A stretch of DNA of 6,995 nucleotides from JBGPJM01 sp041485385 (lineage in GTDB: Bacteria > Planctomycetota > Phycisphaerae > Phycisphaerales > UBA1924). The notes under the pieces were generated by a model, which was given only the letters and a program-made list of their open reading frames with translations, had not been told where the DNA came from and searched no databases. Positions 1-4,676 of the stretch are shown here, in pieces; position 1 is the stretch's first letter; every line of letters starts with the position of its first letter. The stretch spans positions 1 through 6,995 of the forward strand of contig JBGPJM010000243.1 of NCBI GenBank assembly GCA_041485385.1, in the 5' to 3' direction. A program made the position numbers and the translations under genes.

Positions 1-1267
1 AATGCTCGTTCCAGGCGCCCCCGACGATCTCACTGCGCCCGTCGCCGTTCATGTCCGGTACCGCGGCGACAGCATTGCCGAATCTGCCGTTGTCCTGGGG
101 GTGGAGAGATACGAACTGATTGAGGAGCGAGCCGTCCGCACCGGAGAGGAGATATGCCGCACCAGCGGTGCGGGGTAGGTCGCTCGGTCCCTGGTTTGCT
201 CCAACGAGAATCTCGGAGCGACCGTCACCGTCTGAATCGGGTACCCCTGCGATGGCGACGCCGAATCCGTCGTGGAGCGGCGCGAGCGGTGAGACGAGTG
301 CACGCAGTATCTGGCCGGTCGCGCCGGAGGTCACACCGACAACACTGCCGGTGTAATAGCCCGCCAGCACATCGCCGAGCCCGTCACCGTCAAGGTCTGC
401 CACGCCGGCGAGGACGGTGCTGTGGATCGGAACGCGGTGCAGCACAAGGCCGGTCGCGCCCGAGATGATATAGATGACGCCGAGGACGTCCGAGCCGGGC
501 TCGATGGGCTCGCGGGTCGTGCCGATGATGTCCCCGCGCCCATCGCCGTCGAGGTCGGGCGCTCCGGCGACGGCCTCGCCGAACTGGCAGCACCCCGCTG
601 GCGAGGGCAGGACGCGGAATACCTGACCCGTCGCGCCCGAGAAGATGTACACCGCGCCGCCGCCGATCTCGTGCGGCGAGCCGACCACGAGATCATCGAC
701 GCCGTCGCCATCAGCATCGGGCAGGCGCGCAATATCCGAGCCGAAGTTGAGCGCGAAGGACTCGTGCTCGGAGCGCAGCGAGTAGAGCAGGCCGCCCGTG
801 GCGCCGGAGTAGATGTACACGCGGCCCGCGCCCGGCGGGCTCCCGGAGTCGATGTCGGCGGTGGCCGTGACGGCGATGTCGTCGCGACCGTCGCCGTTGA
901 CATCGCCCAGGCCGCAGATCTTCTGCCCGAAGTTCACGCCGTAGGGATCGGTCGGGTGGGGCGGCGCGAGGGTGCGCCAAAGGGCGTGGGTGCGGCCTGA
1001 ATAGAGGTAAACACGCCCGACGCTGTCGCCGCCGACGACTTGGCCGCCGTGGTCGCCTATGGCGATGTCGCCCCAGCCGTCGCCGTCCACATCGGCGAGC
1101 CCGGCGACGCTGATGCCGAAGGCAAAGCTGATGACGGGCGGATAGGCGGGAGGAGCAAACTCGACTGTCTGGGCCCGAGCATCGCACGTTGCCAAAAGGA
1201 AGAGTCCTGCGACAAAACTTGGAATGCGGTGCGATGGCGCGTGGGTCTCGGTGCGTGACAGGGTCAT
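1..1267 (-). CDS. Secreted FG-GAP repeat (integrin-alpha-like beta-propeller) protein, 3' end cut by window
   Basis: The visible 422 residues start with a signal peptide (basic and polar to about residue 14, hydrophobic core 17-27, likely cleavage after ARA at 30-32), so the protein should be exported. Seven calcium-loop motifs of the form DxDGDG or DxNGDG begin near residues 59, 122, 184, 238, 291, 344 and 405, spaced 53-63 residues apart. Most are preceded by an FG...AG segment, and several repeats carry an SGATG turn. This is the FG-GAP pattern of integrin-alpha-type propellers; seven repeats fit a seven-bladed propeller. The fifth repeat lacks the FG pair. The start is fixed by GGAGAAC placed 3 bases before the ATG. 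The stop lies beyond position 1, so any C-terminal anchor or sorting domain is unseen. The ligand is unknown. A lone LATC motif in the signal peptide is a poor lipobox, so a lipoprotein is unlikely. Confidence 0.92.
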   Translation of the reverse strand, partial: MTLSRTETHAPSHRIPSFVAGLFLLATCDARAQTVEFAPPAYPPVISFAFGISVAGLADVDGDGWGDIAIGDHGGQVVGGDSVGRVYLYSGRTHALWRTLAPPHPTDPYGVNFGQKICGLGDVNGDGRDDIAVTATADIDSGSPPGAGRVYIYSGATGGLLYSLRSEHESFALNFGSDIARLPDADGDGVDDLVVGSPHEIGGGAVYIFSGATGQVFRVLPSPAGCCQFGEAVAGAPDLDGDGRGDIIGTTREPIEPGSDVLGVIYIISGATGLVLHRVPIHSTVLAGVADLDGDGLGDVLAGYYTGSVVGVTSGATGQILRALVSPLAPLHDGFGVAIAGVPDSDGDGRSEILVGANQGPSDLPRTAGAAYLLSGADGSLLNQFVSLHPQDNGRFGNAVAAVPDMNGDGRSEIVGGAWNEH

Positions 1268-1270
1268 TGG

Positions 1271-1277
1271 GTTCTCC
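1271..1277 (-). promoter_or_regulatory. Shine-Dalgarno site of the FG-GAP gene
   Basis: GGAGAAC lies 3 bases upstream of the ATG at 1267 on the minus strand, and supports that start. The other minus-strand gene has the same GGAGAA core, while neither plus-strand gene shows a comparable site. Confidence 0.7.
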
Positions 1278-1302
1278 AAATGTCTGTGTACAGGCGGTTG
1301 AA

Positions 1303-1333
1303 GCCGCCCGCAGGCTGTGGACCGGCGGGCGGC
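1303..1333 (-). terminator. GC-rich stem-loop between the two minus-strand propeller genes
   Basis: A perfect 9-bp inverted repeat (GCCGCCCGC at 1303-1311, GCGGGCGGC at 1325-1333) with a 13-base loop begins about 12 bases after the stop codon of the SBBP-like gene. On the minus strand the stem is followed by TTCAACCG, not a U-tract. It is therefore not a classical intrinsic terminator. It could be a weak or L-shaped terminator, or an mRNA 3'-end stabiliser that uncouples the expression of the two genes. Confidence 0.45.
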
Positions 1334-1345
1334 AAGTCGACGAGG

Positions 1346-2918
1346 TCACGGATCGGTCTGGATGTAGCGGAGCGTGGCGTACTTGGGGCCGTTCTCGGTC
1401 GCGCCCGTGTTCCGGCCGCTCACACAGATGTCGGGGAGATAGACGCCGCCGCTAACATCGGGGTTCACGCGGATCGCCGCCGGGTAGTCGGGGCCGGAGC
1501 CGATGTCGTAGATGAGGGGCCCGCTCCACACCAGGCTCCATGAACTGGAGGCGGAGTTGAGCCTGACGATCCGGTAGTCGTAGTTCGAGCCGTTGTATGA
1601 CCGGCCGATGACGTAGACATCGCCCTCGTCAACGGCGTCCATATCGACAGCGCGATCTTCGCCGCTGAATGGAGAGCGCCAGCTCCGCACAGTGGGATCT
1701 GGTTCGTTTTGCGCGCTCGGATCTCGAGGGTACGAAAGGGTCCAGGAATCGAAGTTCGTCGATCCTCCCCACGACGTGCCTGTCACGACCACGCGGCTGT
1801 CGGGGGTTGTTGCCCTGTCGAACCGAACAAGGATCTTGGCCGTCAGGTCGTCGCCGTTGCCCGAGCCGTTCCGCTGATCCACCCATGAGTGATTGTCGCC
1901 GGTGAAGGCGTGATAGACGCGATTGGTGTTGTCCCAGAGATACCCCAGGACCAGGTAGTCGTAGTTTCCGCCGGCGTTCGTGAAGCCGCTGACGTAGATG
2001 TCCACCTCCCCGCTCTCCAGGGCTCCAATGAAGTCGAGGGAGGTCGCGTAATCCGAGGAGGAGCCGGAGACGGCGTAGCGCCCGCCGCTGGGGAGCTGGG
2101 CCGACTTGTCCACGAGCTCGCCGTTGATGAAATAATACTTGACCGTCTGCAGGTCGTAGTGCGTGGTGGCGTCGTACGACTTGCCGGTCACCGCGATCAC
2201 CGGGATGGCTTGATTCTCCTCGGTGGAGCGCGCGACCGTCAGCGCCTTGATCTCGGCGGGGAAATCGCCGTAGTGCGAGTGATCGAACCGGGCGGTCGCG
2301 AGGGTCGTGCCATAGGTCGTGTCCACGCCCCACGTCAGGTAGTCGTAGCTGTAGCCGGTGGCGGCGCAGCCGAGGCTGGTGCCGGCGACCCAGAGGTTGT
2401 TCGAGCCGTCCAGGGTCGCGGCCACCGGGTAGTTCGCACCGCATTGGTCGTCGATGTCGAACCCGGTGGCGAAGATCAGCCCGTCCTCGTCGTCGTACTT
2501 GAGCACGATGGTGTTGAGGCCCCACCCGTCGATCGTGTACGCGCCCACGACATAGACGCCGCCCCCGGCGGACACCGCAGCAACCCCGTAGCTCTGGCCG
2601 TCCGGTTCGTCGGGCCAGGTCTTCGGCCAGCCGCTGGCGAGGTTCCCCTGGTTGTCGTACCTCCATGTGGCGATCACCGTCTTGCCGAAGTCGGCATCCA
2701 TCTGGCCGGTGATGTACACGTCCCCGTTGGTGTGGTCAACAGCCATAATGTGGCGCGTCTCGGTGTAGTCCACCGGCCCCGTGTCGCGGCGAGCCCAGTG
2801 CGAGCCCGAAGGAATACCCACGCTCTGAGCCGATACCGGCCCCCCCCCCTAACAGCCCGACAGACACAACGGCCAGGATCGCCACCTTGCTCTTCGGATT
2901 CTTTGGATAATGGAGCAT
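1346..2918 (-). CDS. Secreted SBBP-like beta-propeller repeat protein, apparent frameshift in the signal peptide
   Basis: Reading from the ATG at 2918 gives a signal-peptide start (MLHYPKNPKSK, then a hydrophobic core AILAVVSVGLL). The frame then runs into ten consecutive G residues and is lost, ending at a stop near 2736. If the run had nine G, translation would pass straight into the long downstream frame through PVSAQS, an ideal cleavage region, giving 523 residues. In that numbering eight strands of the type DVYVxG start near residues 66, 120, 174, 240, 306, 375, 433 and 496. Most are followed by a Tyr/Asp-rich turn (NYDY or similar) and a second strand such as VLKYD. This resembles SBBP-type beta-propeller repeats. 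No C-terminal dockerin or sorting signal is visible; the protein ends in RYIQTDP. GGAGAAG 4 bases before the ATG supports the start. A GTG at 2821 has no ribosome site and would lose the signal peptide. Function and ligand are unknown. Confidence 0.82.
2840..2849 (-). repeat. Homopolymer run of ten G (coding strand) at the frame break
   Basis: Ten C on the plus strand, read as ten G in the signal-peptide codons of the SBBP-like gene. Upstream of the run only the signal-peptide frame is open; the downstream frame has a TAG directly at the run. Nine (or six or twelve) G would join the two frames. Confidence 0.95.
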
Positions 2919-2922
2919 GAGA

Positions 2923-2929
2923 CTTCTCC
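2923..2929 (-). promoter_or_regulatory. Shine-Dalgarno site of the SBBP-like gene
   Basis: GGAGAAG sits 4 bases upstream of the ATG at 2918. It shows that translation begins in the signal-peptide frame, upstream of the G run, not at the GTG at 2821. Confidence 0.75.
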
Positions 2930-3064
2930 AACCCTCAAGTATGCGCCGGCCGCCCTGCGAGAACACCCCGGAGTGCGCGCCGGCGGTGGTTTTCTAGACC
3001 CGCCTCCGGACGGCGCACCGGACTCGTTCTCGCTGGCCTGCCCGACGCCTACTTCTCCGAGCTT

Positions 3065-3103
3065 GAACCGGCCACCACTCTCTACGGGGACCGGTGGCCG
3101 TTC
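3065..3103. promoter_or_regulatory. Bulged inverted repeat in the divergent intergenic region
   Basis: CGGCCACC at 3069-3076 pairs with GGTGGCCG at 3093-3100 across a 16-base loop. The helix extends by three more pairs (GAA with TTC) if C3068 is bulged out. Neither strand has a U-tract after it, so it is not terminator-like. It could be a dyad operator or an RNA stem in the leader of the SBBP-like gene. Confidence 0.4.
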
Positions 3104-3141
3104 CTGCGCGCCGATTCATTGGAATGCTCCAAAAAGGGGGG

Positions 3142-3200
3142 ATCCCGGGTGCCGCGGGCCTCGCGGCGCGAGACCGGACCTGCGTCCGCCGACCCGGGAT
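3142..3200. other. Nested inverted repeats, possible branched RNA fold
   Basis: ATCCCGGGT at 3142-3150 is complementary to ACCCGGGAT at 3192-3200. Inside the 41-base gap are two compact hairpins: CTCGC/GCGAG at 3160-3172 (3-base loop) and CGGAC/GTCCG at 3175-3188 (4-base loop). Together they could form a three-way-junction fold on either strand. In such GC-rich DNA, chance pairing is a real alternative. Confidence 0.35.
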
Positions 3201-3358
3201 GGCGCCGCGTTCTGTGCACCGATGCACTCTGTTCTGGTGGAGCCGCGGCACGGAACGCGCGGCGGTTCCCTCTATTCTTCTAATCGCTCGCCGCGACGCC
3301 GCGTTACGGGTATTTTTGATGCGGCGCGAAAAAATCTCTCGTCGCGCGCCGGGGCGCC

Positions 3359-3991
3359 ATGCACACCTCCGAATCCGTGACCGGGCGGGGCCACTCCGAC
3401 GGATCGGCCGCCGGGGGCCCGCGGCCCGGGGGCACGCCGTCGGTGCCGCATCTCCTCGAGCGCATGCGCGCCGGCGACCGCGAAGCGGCGGCGATCTTCT
3501 TGATGCGCTACGGTCCGCTCGTCCGCCGGCGCGCCCGCGGCAAGCTCGGCCGCGCGACGCGAGCCGTCTTCGACTCGCAGGACATCCTCTCTACCGTCGG
3601 CCGCCGGCTGGATGCCTACGTGGCGGCGGGCCGACTCCAGGTCGAGGACGAGGCTCAGCTCTGGGCGGTGGTAAACAAGATGACCGACGGCGCGGTCACG
3701 GACAAGAACCGCGCTCTGCGACGCCTGCGGTCGGTCGAGCGCGGCGATGCGGCGGTCGCGGAGCTGATCGAGCCGAGCCTCACCGCCGACGACCAGGAGG
3801 CCGCCCGCATTTCGCTGGACCGGATCGTGCGCCAGCTCGACGACGACGACCGGTCCATCCTCTCCCTCCGGGTGGCGGGGAACGACTTCCGCATCATCGG
3901 CGAGTGCGTGGGCATGTCGGAGGGGGCCGTGCGCGTGCGGTGGCTCCGCATCCGGCACCGGCTGGCGGAGCAGCTCCGCGGCGACGCCTGA
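3359..3991 (+). CDS. ECF-like RNA polymerase sigma-70 family factor
   Basis: A 210-residue protein with the layout of a small group-4 sigma factor. After a Gly/Pro/Ser-rich N-terminal extension of about 30 residues, region 2 spans roughly 31-91, with the FDSQDILSTV segment at 71-80 in the core-binding helix. It continues into a basic stretch (KNRALRRLRSVERG, about 116-129). Region 4 covers about 150-206, with a helix-turn-helix from about 175 (NDFRIIGECVGMSEGAVRVR). The DSQDI motif is typical of planctomycete ECF-type factors. It should direct RNA polymerase to an unknown promoter set. No Shine-Dalgarno site precedes the ATG, and GTG at 3443 (residue 29) would also keep both domains, though the extension shows coding-like G/C third positions. 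No anti-sigma factor or Ser/Thr kinase is adjacent in the window, so its control is unclear. Confidence 0.9.
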   Translation: MHTSESVTGRGHSDGSAAGGPRPGGTPSVPHLLERMRAGDREAAAIFLMRYGPLVRRRARGKLGRATRAVFDSQDILSTVGRRLDAYVAAGRLQVEDEAQLWAVVNKMTDGAVTDKNRALRRLRSVERGDAAVAELIEPSLTADDQEAARISLDRIVRQLDDDDRSILSLRVAGNDFRIIGECVGMSEGAVRVRWLRIRHRLAEQLRGDA

Positions 3992-4059
3992 GCCGGGGCC
4001 GCGCGAGAGAAGCCACTTGCTTACGCGCAATGCCTGGCACAAATCACCAAACATTCTCC

Positions 4060-4088
4060 TTGCAATTTCGTTTAGCCCATGGTAGGGT
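4060..4088 (+). promoter_or_regulatory. Weak promoter-like element
   Basis: TTGCAA (4060-4065), a 17-base spacer and TAGGGT (4083-4088) lie in an unusually AT-rich patch just downstream of the sigma gene. The -35 match to the housekeeping consensus is moderate and the -10 match is poor. It could start a long leader reading toward 4677. Confidence 0.25.
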
Positions 4089-4243
4089 ATCGCACAGCCC
4101 GGCCTCTTTGAAAACCCAGCATCACTCGCGCTCGTGCCACACCCCCGCGACCGTAGCCTGGCTGGCTCTGCATCCGACGGATTCGCCCGTGCGCCCTCGC
4201 ACGCCGCCCGCCCTCTTTGCCCACCCCCAAGAATCACTCTCTC

Positions 4244-4300
4244 TTAAGAACTCTTCTAAGGATACCTAAGGATGCCTAAGAGTGCCTAAGAATGCCAACG
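4244..4300. repeat. CTAAG cluster with 10-bp period
   Basis: CTAAG occurs at 4256, 4266, 4276 and 4286, exactly 10 bases apart, preceded by a TTAAG at 4244. The last three units share the pattern CCTAAGRRTG. The final unit runs on as CCTAAGAATGCCAACG (4285-4300), which matches the downstream 16-bp element apart from the central bases and the last base. The cluster looks like a shortened or degenerate relative of the downstream array. Confidence 0.75.
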
Positions 4301-4417
4301 AATTCGAAGGCCTGCACGCGCCAAGCGCCGACTCCTCCGCAGCTGTCGTGTCTTCGCGCGCCGGCCAGCGTCCGCGGAGCTCCGAGGGCATCGCGGCAAA
4401 CATCGTTCGTATTTTGC

Positions 4418-4445
4418 TTGCATACTCCAAAACCTGTGGTACCCT
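4418..4445 (+). promoter_or_regulatory. Promoter-like element before the repeat array
   Basis: TTGCAT (4418-4423), a 16-base spacer and TACCCT (4440-4445) lie in a second AT-richer patch 70 bases upstream of the repeat array. The layout TTGCA, 15 bases, GGTA resembles the patch at 4060-4088. Consensus matches are weak. Confidence 0.25.
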
Positions 4446-4514
4446 CGATCCGCCATGCCCGCGATGCGAAACTCCTCGGCACTTGCCAAGTACCCCCCCG
4501 CAGCCACTCGGCCG

Positions 4515-4657
4515 CCTAAGGCCGCCAACTCCTCCCCTAAGGCCGCCAACTTCACCGCCTAAGACCGCCAACTCCCGCCCCTAAGGCCGCCAACTCAAAA
4601 CCCCTCCCCAGCCCTCCCACGCCTAAGGCCGCCAACTTTCCCCTAAGACCGCCAAAA
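4515..4657. repeat. Six-copy 16-bp repeat array, CCTAAGRCCGCCAACT, near two-helical-turn spacing
   Basis: Copies start at 4515, 4536, 4558, 4580, 4622 and 4642. Copies 1, 2, 4 and 5 are identical (CCTAAGGCCGCCAACT), copy 3 has A at the seventh base, and copy 6 has that A and ends in CCAAAA. Start-to-start distances are 21, 22, 22, 42 and 20, so the array keeps close to two turns of B-DNA with one position skipped. The joining bases differ between copies, so this is not a simple tandem duplication. The array ends about 20 bp before the ATG at 4677. Its position suggests binding sites for a regulator of that gene, or an RNA element in its leader. Confidence 0.9.
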
Positions 4658-4676
4658 TCCTGAAAAATCCTCCCCC

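Larger units (their letters stand above)
2919..3358. other. Divergent intergenic region with a chain of inverted repeats
   Basis: This 440-base stretch separates the divergently transcribed SBBP-like and sigma-factor genes, so it must carry the promoters of both. No convincing -35/-10 pair was found. Inverted repeats follow one another: 3065-3103 (11 bp with one bulge), 3119-3132 (5 bp), 3142-3200 (9-bp outer stem enclosing two 5-bp hairpins), 3214-3227 (5 bp), 3252-3269 (5 bp) and 3297-3326 (6 bp). A T-rich and A-rich patch (3311-3335) lies 25-50 bases before the sigma start. Open frames here look like GC-rich shadows. Confidence 0.6.
3992..4676. other. Long non-coding region with two phased repeat clusters and a C-rich leader
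   Basis: This 685-base stretch lies between the sigma gene and the beta-helix/dockerin gene, which are on the same strand. Short open frames in it lack sustained G/C third-position bias and resemble no known protein. It contains an AT-richer patch with a weak promoter-like pair (4060-4088), a 10-bp-phased CTAAG cluster (4244-4300), a second AT-richer patch (4411-4445) and the six-copy 16-bp repeat array (4515-4657). From about 4484 to the start codon the plus strand is very C-rich and G-poor. No obvious terminator for the sigma gene was seen. Confidence 0.7.

Noticed and set aside
1184..1195. Lipoprotein lipobox (LATC) in the FG-GAP signal peptide
   Set aside because: Thr before the Cys is not a usual lipobox residue, and a normal cleavage site follows at ARA.
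1889..2920. 343-codon plus-strand frame opposite the SBBP-like gene
   Set aside because: Composition is Val/Gly/Ala/Arg/Asp-rich without domains; the minus strand has the repeat pattern and signal peptide.
3252..3284. ECF-type autoregulatory promoter (GGAAC at 3252 with TCTAAT at 3279)
   Set aside because: The spacing of 22 bases is too long for known ECF promoters, and GGAAC is equally explained as one arm of an inverted repeat.
3272..4237. 321-codon open frame antisense to the sigma factor gene
   Set aside because: It overlaps a clear sigma-factor gene, has no recognisable domain, and its open length follows from high GC.
4375..4384. 10-bp palindrome CGGAGCTCCG
   Set aside because: A single short palindrome in GC-rich DNA with no partner site nearby; chance is the simplest explanation.
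4282..4584. Small genes within the 3992-4676 gap
   Set aside because: Frames of up to about 100 codons exist on both strands, but they lack codon bias, ribosome sites and recognisable motifs, and overlap the repeat clusters.
4515..4657. CRISPR array
   Set aside because: Units are only 16 bp, the gaps are 4-6 bp (one of 26), and there are no cas genes; this does not fit a CRISPR array.
4515..4657. Replication-origin iterons
   Set aside because: Repeated sites could suggest iterons, but there is no initiator gene, no clear DnaA boxes and no adjacent AT-rich melting region.
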